Source: Opitutus terrae PB90-1
GTDB taxonomy: Bacteria; Verrucomicrobiota; Verrucomicrobiia; Opitutales; Opitutaceae
Direction of reading: 5' to 3'
Length of the DNA stretch: 64,000 nucleotides
NCBI RefSeq assembly: GCF_000019965.1
Contig: NC_010571.1
Coordinates: 5,589,001 to 5,653,000 of the forward strand
This document shows positions 17,644 through 26,907 of this stretch, piece after piece. Every line of letters begins with the position of its first letter. Position 1 is the first letter of the stretch. Made by a program: the position numbers and the translations under genes. The notes below the pieces were generated by a model. That model saw only the letters and a program-made list of their open reading frames with translations, searched no databases and had not been told where the DNA came from.

Positions 17644-18231
17644 TCACGATACGCACGAAACGCGCTTCGCTGCCTTGCCTCCCGGCGCCTCGCCGTACAG
17701 CCCGACCATCTGCCGCACGGTCCGAAGATTTCGCACCGTGCACTCGCAGCCTTTCAGCGCCTTGCCCATCAGCGGCGCCGCGAGGCTGTCCACGCTGATC
17801 TTGCCGCGACACAGCCAGTAGATCTCGCGTCCTTTCAGCCGAAACTCGTCTTTCGCTCCATTCAGCGCGGCGACAGCGCGCGCCACCTCGGCGGGCGGAG
17901 CCGCGCGCAGGAACAGCACGTTCAGCGAGTTCGTCTCGTTCTCCATGTCGCCAGACGAAAACGGCCGGTGGCCACCGACGGTCGCGAGCTCCGCCATCGA
18001 CCGCAGCATCGTCGGCACGTCGTAGCCCAACTCGGCCGCCAGGTGTCGCTCGATCTTGCGTTCGAGCGCCGCGAGATCCGTGGTGGCGGTCTCGAAAATG
18101 ACGTTGCCGCTGGCGATGAACGTTTCGACGCCACGCAGTTTCAGCGCGGCGAAATGTCCGCGCAACGCGTCCATCTTCACGCGATGTCCACCAACGTTGA
18201 TTCCCCGCAAAAACGCGACGAGCCGGGCCAT
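17644..18231 (-). CDS. DUF1697 family protein
   Basis: A 195-aa cytoplasmic protein of the DUF1697 family, recognised by the N-terminal VAFLRGINVGGHRVKM and the segment ETFIASGNVIFE. The biochemical function of this family is unknown. It is monocistronic and convergent with GH43. It has no visible link to xylan use and probably is a housekeeping gene. Confidence 0.88.
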   Translation of the reverse strand: MARLVAFLRGINVGGHRVKMDALRGHFAALKLRGVETFIASGNVIFETATTDLAALERKIERHLAAELGYDVPTMLRSMAELATVGGHRPFSSGDMENETNSLNVLFLRAAPPAEVARAVAALNGAKDEFRLKGREIYWLCRGKISVDSLAAPLMGKALKGCECTVRNLRTVRQMVGLYGEAPGGKAAKRVSCVS

Positions 18232-18359
18232 GAGCGGCCGAAGGTGCGCGTCGCCCCACCGAAGGCAAGCCGCCGGCCCGTCATCGCGGTGGATCCGCGC
18301 AGCCGACAGCCGCCGCGATTGTGGCTTGTCCGCGCGGCGGTTGCCGATTCGCTAGCAGC

Positions 18360-19289
18360 ATGCCCCGCCCCACCGATTCCGATCACGCTCTCTCCCGTCG
18401 GCAATTCATCGCGCTCGCCAGCCTGGTGCCCGCGCTCGCCGCCGCGCCCTCGCTGCTCCGCGCCGCCACGTCGAGCGCGCCGGCTCGCGCCACCGCCAAA
18501 ACGATCCCGATAGGCATCGAGCTCTACGCCGTCCGCAATGAGCTGAATCGCGATCTCATGGGCACGCTCAAGCAGGTTGCCAGCTTCGGCTACGAAGCCG
18601 TCGAGTTCTACGCCCCCTATTTCGAATGGACCCCGGCTCGCGCGAAGGAGGTTCGCCACCAGCTCGACGATCTCGGGCTTCGCTGTCTCTCCACGCACAA
18701 TCACATCGCCGCCTTCACGCCGGGCGACGGAATCGCGAAGGCGATCGAACTGAACTCGATCCTCGGCGCGCGACAGGTCGTGATGGCCAGCGCGCCGCGC
18801 GAGGCCACGACGAATCTGGACGGTTGGAAAAAGCTCTGCGCCCAGCTTTCCGCCGCGACTGAGCAATTCCAACCACACGGGCTGACCGCCGGTTTCCACA
18901 ATCACCAGGCCGAGTGGCAAAAGACCGACGGCGATCAGCGGATCCTCGACGTGATCGCCGCGAACACCCCACCGCAGTTCGTGCTGCAGCTCGACGTCGG
19001 CACCTGCCTCGAGGCGGGACAGGATCCGGTCGCGTGGATTCGCTCGCATCCGGGTCGGATCCGCAGCGTGCATTTGAAGGACTGGGCGCCCGGCAGCGAA
19101 GCCGACGAGAAACGTTACCGCGTGCTTTTCGGCGAAGGCATCGCCCCGTGGTCCGAAATCGTGGCGGCCGCCGAATCGGTCGGCGGTGTGGAAGTTTTCC
19201 TCATGGAGCAGGAAGGCAGCCGGTTCTCCGAGCTCGAAACCGCGCAACGCAGCCTCGCGCTCTGGAAAAAATTCCGCGGCGAAAGCTAG
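18360..19289 (+). CDS. Sugar phosphate isomerase/epimerase (xylose-isomerase-like TIM barrel), Tat-exported
   Basis: A TIM-barrel protein of the AP-endonuclease-2/xylose-isomerase-like family, 309 aa from the ATG at 18360. The N-terminus has a twin-arginine signal (SRRQFIALASLVPALAA, about residues 12-28), so it is folded before export. The conserved metal-site segments THNHIAAF, GFHNHQAEW, QLDVGTCLEAG and VHLKDW are present. These proteins isomerise or epimerise sugars or sugar acids; exported members are common in Verrucomicrobia and Planctomycetes but poorly characterised. It diverges from DUF1697. The substrate is unknown. Confidence 0.88.
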   Translation: MPRPTDSDHALSRRQFIALASLVPALAAAPSLLRAATSSAPARATAKTIPIGIELYAVRNELNRDLMGTLKQVASFGYEAVEFYAPYFEWTPARAKEVRHQLDDLGLRCLSTHNHIAAFTPGDGIAKAIELNSILGARQVVMASAPREATTNLDGWKKLCAQLSAATEQFQPHGLTAGFHNHQAEWQKTDGDQRILDVIAANTPPQFVLQLDVGTCLEAGQDPVAWIRSHPGRIRSVHLKDWAPGSEADEKRYRVLFGEGIAPWSEIVAAAESVGGVEVFLMEQEGSRFSELETAQRSLALWKKFRGES

Positions 19290-19531
19290 AGCAATCAGCT
19301 GGTAGGAAGCCTGCGGAGGTGGAACGCCTGGCCCCACGGCTTTGGCGTTGTCCCGGTCGCGTCAGCCTGCCCGCGAAGTCTCGACCGCCTATTGAAACCA
19401 GGCGGACGGTAGGGCGGCACCGCTGGGGCCGCCGAAATTTTCCGCGATGTTCGCTCGTCCTCGCTGCCCGCCTGGCGGTCGGGTGCTACCTTGTCAGCCC
19501 GCTGCGTGAGCGCCGGGTTAGGATCACCGCC

Positions 19532-21613
19532 TCAGCGCGCCTCCATCTCGACCGCCGTTCCCGCCAGCCCCGCTTCGGGCAGCTGCACCTCGCGCGTCTG
19601 TCCATCGACGGTTACGCGCAAGGTGCGGAGCTTCTGCGCCGGATCGACCACGCGCAGCGTTTTGGGGCCGACCAAAACCACCGCCGGCTCGCTCACGGCA
19701 ATCCGCCGCCGGTCCGGCAGCTCGAATTCGCCCGCCGACCAGAAGACGACCGCCGTCTTGTTCCCCGAAAGCGCAACCGCCTGCATCGTGGCGGAGTTGG
19801 CCAGCACGCGCACGCTAACGTCGTTCGCCGCGACCGGCGAAATGCGATAGGCGTAGTGCGTCGCGCTCGAGCCGCGCCCGTGGTCGAGCCACAACAAAAA
19901 GATATCCTTCGTCACATCCGCCGTCGGTGCTTCCGGATTGTCGAAGACGCGGTGCCAGTTGCCGGTCACCGCCCCCGTCTGCAGCTTCAGTTCGCCGCCA
20001 TCGAGGAACGTATAGCGCCAGCCGTCGTGTTCGACCTCGCTGACTCCCGCCAGATCATGGCGCCCCGCGCTGACCGTCGTTACGGCGGTTCCGCGGCGCA
20101 CCGTCACGTCGCCGCGCAGCAAGCTTTGGTTGAGCGTCGTCGCCGTGACGGCGTCGGCCGGTCCGCTGATCTCCGCGCCGAGGCACACGATGGTGTCGCC
20201 CGCGAAAAACCACGACTTCTTGGCGCGCACTCCATCGCGCTGATAATCGAGCACCGCGCAGCCGTCCTCGCCATCCGTCACGGCGCCGACGAAGTCCCGC
20301 GGCACCGCCGCAGTCTTGAAGCTCGGCAACGGCCCCTCGACGCACGTGACACCCGGCAGCTTCCGCCAGTCCCACACCGGAAAGATATTCTCGTATTCGC
20401 CATTGTCGCGATAGAGCAACAGCACGCCGTCGCCGGTGTGGTAGCCGGCGAGATTTTCACTGTTCACCACCTCGGCTCCGATCACGCGATTCGAGGACAT
20501 CTTCAACGTCGCACAGAACGCCGGGCGCCGGTGCACGAGGTAGTCCGAGCGCCAGAAATACCGGTCGCCGACGAGATCGTTCGGCGCGCCCGTCTGGTTG
20601 CGCGCGACGAATGCGCGATACGCCTTCGCTTCGGCGGGATCGAACTCCGCCGCTTGCTGCATGACGCGCGCGGCCGTCGCGGTCTTACTCCGCGGCGCGC
20701 GAGGCATCAGCTGCCGCGCGCACGCGCTCACGTCCATCGCTCCACGCCACGATACCCAGGCCTGTCCGTCGAGCAGGTAACGCCGGAAGACTGCGAGTTG
20801 CTCGTCCGCCAGTTGCCAGTCCGTGCCGCGCAGGATCAACGCCCAACGCGCGGTCTCCACCGCGAACGACAACCCATAGTTGCCGAACTGCTGCTGGGGG
20901 CCGTGCTGATGAAAACTGAAATCCGGCTGAATCCCCTCCGTCGTGGACACCCGCACTTCGCTCCAGATGGCGTCCGCCGCCTCGCGCACGATCGCTTCGT
21001 CGCCCAGCAGCAACCCGCGCATCAGCGCGTTGCCGGCGAGCCACACCTTGTTCTGACCCGTGAGCCGGATCGGATACCGCGCCAGGGAAACGCCGGTCGT
21101 ATACGCGAGCTCCATCGGCTGCAGTTCCTCCCCCAGTAGCAAGGCCACCGCTCCGACCTCCTTCGGGATTCCAATCTCGTTATACCACCAGTTCGGACAC
21201 TGAAAATCGTGCGCGATCCAGTAGCCGAAAGCCTGGTGCGTCGCGTCGAGCAGCTCGGCGCGACCCTGCTCGCCGGCGTTCAGCCGGGCCGCGGTGATCA
21301 CCATGGCCCGCATCCGCTGCCAATGCCCCAGCGGCGCCCAGCCGGAACGCGCTTGCGAGGTGTAGTCGATGTCCGCCCACGAACCATCTGCGTGCACCGA
21401 TGCCGCCCATCGCTGCGCCGTGTTCGGATCCGGCAGCAGCTCCTGCGGCGCGCGCGCAATCTCTCCCTCGATCGCGCCCACATGAAAGGCGTGGAACTGC
21501 GCGATCGCACGCTGCATATCGGCCGAGCGCGTGCCCGGCTCCGCGGCACGCGCGGTCGCCGCCACCGCGACCGCGAAGATCAACCGGCCAACCCAGGAAA
21601 TGAGAAAACGCAT
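19532..21613 (-). CDS. Polysaccharide lyase family 8 (hyaluronate/chondroitin/xanthan lyase type)
   Basis: A 693-aa exported lyase of family PL8, with an N-terminal alpha/alpha toroid and C-terminal beta-sandwich domains, which cleaves uronic-acid-containing polysaccharides by beta-elimination. The catalytic His237 and Tyr246 in FSFHQHGPQQQFGNYG keep the nine-residue spacing of chondroitin AC lyase, and the Asn region is NWWYNEIGIPKE. Residues 1-23 are a signal peptide. The exact substrate within PL8 cannot be told from motifs. The upstream TPR gene on the same strand is 59 bp away. It adds uronate-polymer lysis to the otherwise xylan-focused region. Confidence 0.9.
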   Translation of the reverse strand: MRFLISWVGRLIFAVAVAATARAAEPGTRSADMQRAIAQFHAFHVGAIEGEIARAPQELLPDPNTAQRWAASVHADGSWADIDYTSQARSGWAPLGHWQRMRAMVITAARLNAGEQGRAELLDATHQAFGYWIAHDFQCPNWWYNEIGIPKEVGAVALLLGEELQPMELAYTTGVSLARYPIRLTGQNKVWLAGNALMRGLLLGDEAIVREAADAIWSEVRVSTTEGIQPDFSFHQHGPQQQFGNYGLSFAVETARWALILRGTDWQLADEQLAVFRRYLLDGQAWVSWRGAMDVSACARQLMPRAPRSKTATAARVMQQAAEFDPAEAKAYRAFVARNQTGAPNDLVGDRYFWRSDYLVHRRPAFCATLKMSSNRVIGAEVVNSENLAGYHTGDGVLLLYRDNGEYENIFPVWDWRKLPGVTCVEGPLPSFKTAAVPRDFVGAVTDGEDGCAVLDYQRDGVRAKKSWFFAGDTIVCLGAEISGPADAVTATTLNQSLLRGDVTVRRGTAVTTVSAGRHDLAGVSEVEHDGWRYTFLDGGELKLQTGAVTGNWHRVFDNPEAPTADVTKDIFLLWLDHGRGSSATHYAYRISPVAANDVSVRVLANSATMQAVALSGNKTAVVFWSAGEFELPDRRRIAVSEPAVVLVGPKTLRVVDPAQKLRTLRVTVDGQTREVQLPEAGLAGTAVEMEAR

Positions 21614-21672
21614 GATGAGGTCTCCGTCGGTTTGTTATCTGATGAGACCGACGCACCACCGGGGGCGTGGTT

Positions 21673-24045
21673 TCAATCGTTGCGCGTCGCTTCGAGTTCC
21701 GCGAGCGCCTGCCGCGCGGGCCCGAAATCGGGCTGCAGCTCCAGCGTCCGTCGAAAATGACGCCGTGCGTCCGCCTGCCGCGCGGGCGCCCCGGAGAGAG
21801 CCACGCCCAACGCGTAGTGCGCCTCCATCATGTCCGGCGCAAGCCGCACGGCCGCTTCCAGCTCGCGGATCGCATCGGGCGTGCGCGCCGGATCGCGGAG
21901 CAGCGCGACGCCGAATGCCTGCCGCAGCTCCGCCGACTCCGGCTGCACGGCCACCGCTTGCTGCAGGTGCTCGGTGGCCTCGCGCAAACGCTCCGGGATC
22001 GTCAGCAAGATCCGGCCGAGCAGCCCGTGCGCTTCGCCCAGCGTTGGTGCGATCCGGAGCGCTGCCTCCAACTGCTCGATCGCTTCTGCGCCGTGCTCTG
22101 GTTGCGATGCGAGCGCCCTGGCGAGATTCATACGAGCTTCCGCCGAGTTCGGATCGAGCTCCACGGCCGTGCGAAACTCCGCCAGCGCCTCGGCTTCGCG
22201 GCCCGGCACATTCGCGAGCGCCACGCCGAGCCGGTTGCGCAACGCGGCCGCGTCCGGCTGCAGACTCACCGCCGCCGCAAACTCCTCCGCCGCTTCGGCC
22301 GACCGACCGGCGCGCAGCAACGCGACGCCGAGATTGTCGCGCACACCGGCGGACGACGGATCCATCCTCGCCGCTTCGCGCAGGTGGGTAATGCCGTCAT
22401 CGAGTCGTCCCGGCATCGACGTCAGCAACACGCCGAGATTGTTGCGCGGATTGATCAGCTCCGGCTGCACTCGGATCGCCTGCTCGTAGCTCGCGATCGC
22501 CTCCGCCATCCGCGTCGGATCTTTGGCCAACGCCAAGCCGAGATTGTTCAACGCAGGCGCATTCTGCGGGTCGGCCTGAGCCGCCGCGCAAAAATGCTCG
22601 ATCGCTTCCGCGTTCCGCTCCGGCCGGGACGCGAGGATCTCGCCGAGATTGTTGTGCGCCATCGACGATCCCGGATTCCGAGCGAGCGTCGCCCGCCACA
22701 GCGTTTCCGCATCGCGATAGTGGCCGCTCTGCCGCCACGTCGCCGCGGCGAGCGTCAGGAGCAGGACCGTCGCAGCTATCGGCGCGATCGCGCGAGCCCT
22801 CCGCGGCAGCCGGCGGCCGGCCAGCACAAATCCGAACGCCGCCGGCACAATCACGCCGAGACTCGCGAGATAAGCGAAATGATCCGCGACGTAGGAATAG
22901 AGAAACGGGTAAACGTCGAAAAAACCGAGCGCCGGAAACAAGGTGCCGGCGAAAAACAAAAACGCCGCGAGCGGACCGCGGTAGCGGCGCGCCAGTGCGA
23001 TGAGTCCGATCAGCAGCGCGAGCACTGCCAGCGGGAAAACCCACTGCCATGCGTTGCCAGCATCGATCGTCCACCGCGGATAGATGAAAACGAGCTCCGT
23101 CGGCCAGAGCAGTTTCCCAAGGTAGAACAGAATCGCGCGGCCGGCCACGAGCCCGCGCTCGAAAAAATCCAGCGCGAACGCATCGCCGCGCGCGCCGATG
23201 TGCGTCCGTTCGACCCACGCGGTGAACAGCCCCGCGGTGACTCCGGCCGCCAACCACGGCACCAGCGGCAGCACGTCGCGCCGCCAGCCGAGCCGCCCGC
23301 GCCGCCACCAGAGCACGACCATCAACGCAGCCGGCAGCGTGGCGGTGACTGTCTTGGTCAGCAGCGCGCAAAGGAAGAGGAACGACGCGAGGAAATACCC
23401 GAACGAAAGCAGCCGGTGGCGGCCCTGCTCTCCCGTGGACATCGGCATGTAGCCGGCCTCGCTGAGGCCGGCGCCGGGGTCACCGCCCCCGGCTACATCA
23501 GATGAACGCGACGCAGCCGCCGGAGTCCCGTTCCCGGAATACCACTTCAAAAACACCAGCGCCGCGGCGAGGTAGAACACCGCGGAAAGCGTGTTCTTCT
23601 GCTCCGAGATCCACGCCACCGACTCCACGCCGACCGGATGCAGCGCAAAAAGCGCTCCGGCCAGCCACGCCGTCGCGTTTTCCCGCGCGCCGAAGAGCCG
23701 GCGAACGATCGCGACCACCAGCAACGCCGCCAGCGTGTGCAGGACCACGTTCATCAGATGATAGCCGGTCACCGACTCGCCCCACAGCCGGTGTTCGAGC
23801 CAGAACCCTGAATGCAGCAACGGATAATATTGCTGCGTCGCGCCGACGTCGGTCCAGATCCGCATGAGACCGCTCACACTGCGCAGCTCCGGCCGCGTGA
23901 GGTGTCCGTCATCGTCCCACAGCAACCCGCCGCGCAGCGCCGGCGCATAGGCCAGCAGCGTCAGGGTCAGCAAGAGCAGCCCGCCCGCGGCCCAACGCAG
24001 CCCTCGGCAGGAGCTGAAATCCGGCAAAACAGCGGACGGTTTCAT
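21673..24045 (-). CDS. Membrane protein with C-terminal TPR array (TMTC/GT-C-like)
   Basis: A 790-aa integral membrane protein. The first ~430 residues hold about ten hydrophobic helices; the early luminal motif GGLLWDDDGHL and the LHPVGVESVAWISEQKN motif are shared with TMTC-type and related GT-C glycosyltransferase-like proteins. From about 470 onward there are roughly ten tetratricopeptide repeats. An in-frame palindromic repeat (23449-23496) adds residues around SSDVAGGGDPGAGLSEAGYM between two helices. Function is unproved: protein O-glycosylation is one possibility. It lies directly upstream of the PL8 gene and may be co-transcribed. Confidence 0.82.
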   Translation of the reverse strand: MKPSAVLPDFSSCRGLRWAAGGLLLLTLTLLAYAPALRGGLLWDDDGHLTRPELRSVSGLMRIWTDVGATQQYYPLLHSGFWLEHRLWGESVTGYHLMNVVLHTLAALLVVAIVRRLFGARENATAWLAGALFALHPVGVESVAWISEQKNTLSAVFYLAAALVFLKWYSGNGTPAAASRSSDVAGGGDPGAGLSEAGYMPMSTGEQGRHRLLSFGYFLASFLFLCALLTKTVTATLPAALMVVLWWRRGRLGWRRDVLPLVPWLAAGVTAGLFTAWVERTHIGARGDAFALDFFERGLVAGRAILFYLGKLLWPTELVFIYPRWTIDAGNAWQWVFPLAVLALLIGLIALARRYRGPLAAFLFFAGTLFPALGFFDVYPFLYSYVADHFAYLASLGVIVPAAFGFVLAGRRLPRRARAIAPIAATVLLLTLAAATWRQSGHYRDAETLWRATLARNPGSSMAHNNLGEILASRPERNAEAIEHFCAAAQADPQNAPALNNLGLALAKDPTRMAEAIASYEQAIRVQPELINPRNNLGVLLTSMPGRLDDGITHLREAARMDPSSAGVRDNLGVALLRAGRSAEAAEEFAAAVSLQPDAAALRNRLGVALANVPGREAEALAEFRTAVELDPNSAEARMNLARALASQPEHGAEAIEQLEAALRIAPTLGEAHGLLGRILLTIPERLREATEHLQQAVAVQPESAELRQAFGVALLRDPARTPDAIRELEAAVRLAPDMMEAHYALGVALSGAPARQADARRHFRRTLELQPDFGPARQALAELEATRND
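23449..23496. repeat. Twin-hairpin palindromic repeat inside the TPR membrane protein gene
   Basis: Outer arms GTAGCCGG and CCGGCTAC enclose GGCCTC-GCT-GAGGCC and a second GGGG/CCCC hairpin. It is the same family as 7270-7316. On the minus strand it encodes DVAGGGDPGAGLSEAGY in an apparent loop. Confidence 0.75.
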
Positions 24046-24163
24046 CCGTATTCAACGAAGAACGAACCGCCCCGCCGTCGCAATGGATAACCCCCGCTCA
24101 TTCGCCGTGTGTCGCAAGCGACGCGGCGTTGCCACCGCGGCGCGGGATCGCTCTCGTGATCAC

Positions 24164-25264
24164 ATGATGTTCTCCGTTCGTTCCCTCGCGCTGCTGCTCG
24201 TCGCGCTGACGGTCGCCTCGACCTCGTTCGTTCGCGCCGCCGCGCCGGCCTCCACTTTCGTCGCCGCCGACGATCCCGGCTTCGTTTACGAGGGCCGGTT
24301 CGATCAAGCGAACCCGGCCGCGCCCGTGGTCGTCTGGCAGGCGAGCCGGATTCGCGTGGCGTTCGAGGGTGACTCGATCGCGCTGCAGTTCGCCGACGCC
24401 AAAGGCCAAAGCTTTTTTAACGCCCAGGTGGACGGCCGCACGCAGCTCGTCGCGTTGCGGGAAGGCCGGCCGGCGGAAGGCACCTCGCTGTCCGGACTTG
24501 GCGCCGGCCGACACGAGCTCGTGCTCTTCAAGCGCAGTGAGGCCTCCGCCGGCACGGTGCGGTTCCGCGGAGTCGAGCTGCCGTCGGACGCCCGCCTGCT
24601 CCCGTCCGAGCGGCCGAGCTATCGGCTGCGGATGCAGTTCTTCGGTGACTCGATCACAGCGGGGGCGTGCAGCGAGGATGGCGCCGCGGATCAGTGGGCG
24701 GATCGCAGCACGCACAATAACGTGGTCAGCTACGGCGCACTCACGGCCGCGGCGTTCCAGGCAGACTATCGCAACATCGCCGTCAGCGGCATGGGCATCG
24801 CGATCGGCTGGACCGAGGTGAAAGCCGGCCAGATGTGGGATCGGATCTATCCGAGCGCCGATTCGCCTCGCGCCGATGTGGCGTCGTGGGTGCCCGACGT
24901 GCTCTTCATCAACCTGGGCGAAAACGACGATTCCTTCTCGACCGCAAAGCACCGGCCGTTCCCGGTGGACGACTACGTCAACGGCTATGTCGCGCTCGTG
25001 CAGTCCTTCCGCCGCGCATGGCCGGACGTGCAGATTGTGATTCTCCGCGGCGGGATGTTCGGTGGCTCACAGAGCGAGCAACTGCGCAAGCCTTGGGAAA
25101 AGGCGGTCGCGCAAATCGAAGCGACCGATCCGCACGTCAGCCATTTCGTTTTCACACACTGGGCTTCGACGCATCCGCGCGTGGCCGATCATCGCGCGAT
25201 GGCCGACGAGCTGATCGCCTGGCTCCGCGAGCAGCCGTTCATGAAGCCGGCGGCGATCCGATAG
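24164..25264 (+). CDS. Exported SGNH hydrolase, CE2-like acetyl (xylan) esterase
   Basis: A two-domain esterase of 366 aa: an N-terminal beta-sandwich (about 30-150, from FVYEGRFDQ) and a C-terminal SGNH/GDSL hydrolase, the layout of carbohydrate esterase family 2. The nucleophile is Ser163 in FFGDSITAG; block III is INLGENDDS; the C-terminal Asp/His lie in THPRVADHR (His337, Asp342, His343). A signal peptide covers about residues 1-24. I chose the ATG at 24164 (24167 is equally possible) because the signal peptide starts there. It probably removes acetyl groups from xylan or other hemicellulose. It diverges from the TPR gene and converges with CE15. Confidence 0.88.
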   Translation: MMFSVRSLALLLVALTVASTSFVRAAAPASTFVAADDPGFVYEGRFDQANPAAPVVVWQASRIRVAFEGDSIALQFADAKGQSFFNAQVDGRTQLVALREGRPAEGTSLSGLGAGRHELVLFKRSEASAGTVRFRGVELPSDARLLPSERPSYRLRMQFFGDSITAGACSEDGAADQWADRSTHNNVVSYGALTAAAFQADYRNIAVSGMGIAIGWTEVKAGQMWDRIYPSADSPRADVASWVPDVLFINLGENDDSFSTAKHRPFPVDDYVNGYVALVQSFRRAWPDVQIVILRGGMFGGSQSEQLRKPWEKAVAQIEATDPHVSHFVFTHWASTHPRVADHRAMADELIAWLREQPFMKPAAIR

Positions 25265-25292
25265 GATGGCAAATCTATCGAGCCCGCCTGCG

Positions 25293-25366
25293 TGGGAGCG
25301 CGGACGTCCGCCCCCCCAGGGCTGTGAGAAAGCGCATCTGAAGCCGGCAAGATGCCCGCGCTCCCA
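25293..25366. repeat. TGGGAGCGCGG palindromic repeat between convergent genes
   Basis: Eleven-bp arms TGGGAGCGCGG and CCGCGCTCCCA flank inner palindromic sequence that includes CGGACGTCCG at 25301-25310. It lies between the convergent esterase genes and may stabilise both transcript ends. Confidence 0.7.
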
Positions 25367-25399
25367 TTTCGATTCTCAACGCGCGTGCCGCTGCGCTGA

Positions 25400-26887
25400 T
25401 CAGTTGGCGTTACGTGAACCAACCATCGCCTCACTCTTGCCCAAATACCGGTCGGCAAATTTCAAAAACGTCGGCCAGTCGAAGAGATCGAAGTGGCCGC
25501 CCTCGTGCAGCCGGAACGCCAGGTCGCCGTCGATCACGTCCTCGTTCGGTGCCGGCATTTCCGTGCGACCCAGATCCTTTTTCCCGAGCAACCGGTAGAC
25601 CGGACCGGCGGCGACGCAGGCCTTGAACATGCCGACGGGATCCGGCCAGAGATCCGTGGTGCCGCCCGTCACCAGCAGCGGGCGTGGCGCCACGAGCGCG
25701 ATCAGCTCGTGCTGATCGTTCGGTAGATCGTCCCAGCGGCCGGCGTATTTCAAATAGTTCGGCGCCATCCAGTGATACTCGCCGCTGGAGGCAACGATAT
25801 CGACGTTCTCGCCGTAGTCGTGCCGGTGCAGCTTGGCACCGCCCTCGCCCGAGCAGCTCGCATACGCGATCGCCCAACGCGGTTCGTAAGCCGCCGCCAC
25901 GAGCGCGGTCTTGCCGTAGCGGGAGTGACCTTCCACGCCGAGCCGCTTCGCGTCCACGTCCGCGTCGGTTTCGAAATAGTCGATGATCCGGCTGAGTCCC
26001 CACGACCACGCCGCGATGCTGCCCCACTGGTCCGGCGCGCGCGGCTGGCCTTTGTTCACCAGTCCGATGATGCCTTCCTTCATCCCGGCGCCGTCGTCGG
26101 CCTGCACGGTCACCGGGTTGAACCGCGCGTAGCCCCAGCCATGAGCAAGCGTCTGCTCGAGCGCGCTCGGGCCCTCCGGCGCGCCGGGGAAACGGAATCC
26201 GGGTGGGAAATCGAACGTGATCGCCACGATCACCGGCACCGGTCCCTTCGCTTCGGCCGGCAGATACAACGTCAGTCCAATGCTCGGTTTCGCCTCCGGG
26301 TAACTCGAGTTGTCGATCGACCCGACGATGCGCTTCATTCGTGCCCTGCCGTCGAGCGCGTGCTCGTCGGTCTCCACGACCGCCCACGTGACCGTCGGCG
26401 TGTTTTGCGGAATTCGGCCGTAGATCTCCCGCTGAAAACTTTCCAACACTTCCAGCCGCCGCCGCTCCCGCCACGTGGCCGCGTCTTTCACGAGTTCGCC
26501 GTTCTCGAGTCGCAGCGGATCAGGCAGCGGACTTCCCGTCTCCGCCTTCGCCAGATCGTAGTTGATCCAGTTGCCCCAGGCTGAGCGGACCGCGAAGTGC
26601 CCCTCGGCATCCGTCCAACCGTTGCCATTCGCATTGCGTTTCAGCCCGGCCGGCCGGCTCGGATCAGTTTCCTCCGGCGGCAGATCGACCGGCACGGAAA
26701 GCCCGAGCTGATCCATCGTCCGCTGCCAGTCGGCATGAGAGAGCTCGTTGAGCCGCTGCCGCTCCTCCGGCGTCGGCCAACGCGGGGCATCCGCCCGAGC
26801 AGGCTTTTCAGCGGCGACAGCGAGTGACGCCCCAGCGGTGAAAACCGCCAGCGCGATCACGGCGATGAGCAAGCGGGAGCGGGCCAT
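25400..26887 (-). CDS. CE15 4-O-methyl-glucuronoyl methylesterase (glucuronoyl esterase)
   Basis: A 495-aa exported serine esterase of family CE15, which hydrolyses the ester between 4-O-methyl-glucuronate on xylan and lignin alcohols. The nucleophile is Ser322 in GVEGHSRYGKTA; Glu348 lies in CSGEGGAK; the catalytic His is most likely His465 in HEGGHFDLFDW. The signal peptide is MARSRLLIAVIALAVFTAG and the following Ala-rich residues, and this fixes the start at 26887. The gene starts 20 bp after the oxidoreductase gene and is the last of a long codirectional run starting with GH115. Opitutus terrae is known to carry several CE15 enzymes; which one this is I cannot say. Confidence 0.93.
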   Translation of the reverse strand: MARSRLLIAVIALAVFTAGASLAVAAEKPARADAPRWPTPEERQRLNELSHADWQRTMDQLGLSVPVDLPPEETDPSRPAGLKRNANGNGWTDAEGHFAVRSAWGNWINYDLAKAETGSPLPDPLRLENGELVKDAATWRERRRLEVLESFQREIYGRIPQNTPTVTWAVVETDEHALDGRARMKRIVGSIDNSSYPEAKPSIGLTLYLPAEAKGPVPVIVAITFDFPPGFRFPGAPEGPSALEQTLAHGWGYARFNPVTVQADDGAGMKEGIIGLVNKGQPRAPDQWGSIAAWSWGLSRIIDYFETDADVDAKRLGVEGHSRYGKTALVAAAYEPRWAIAYASCSGEGGAKLHRHDYGENVDIVASSGEYHWMAPNYLKYAGRWDDLPNDQHELIALVAPRPLLVTGGTTDLWPDPVGMFKACVAAGPVYRLLGKKDLGRTEMPAPNEDVIDGDLAFRLHEGGHFDLFDWPTFLKFADRYLGKSEAMVGSRNAN

Positions 26888-26907
26888 TGAGAGGAAACTC
26901 GCCGCCG

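Noticed and set aside
18914-21139. 741-codon plus-strand open frame across the PL8 region
   Set aside because: It overlaps two recognised genes and has no signal, domain or start site of its own.
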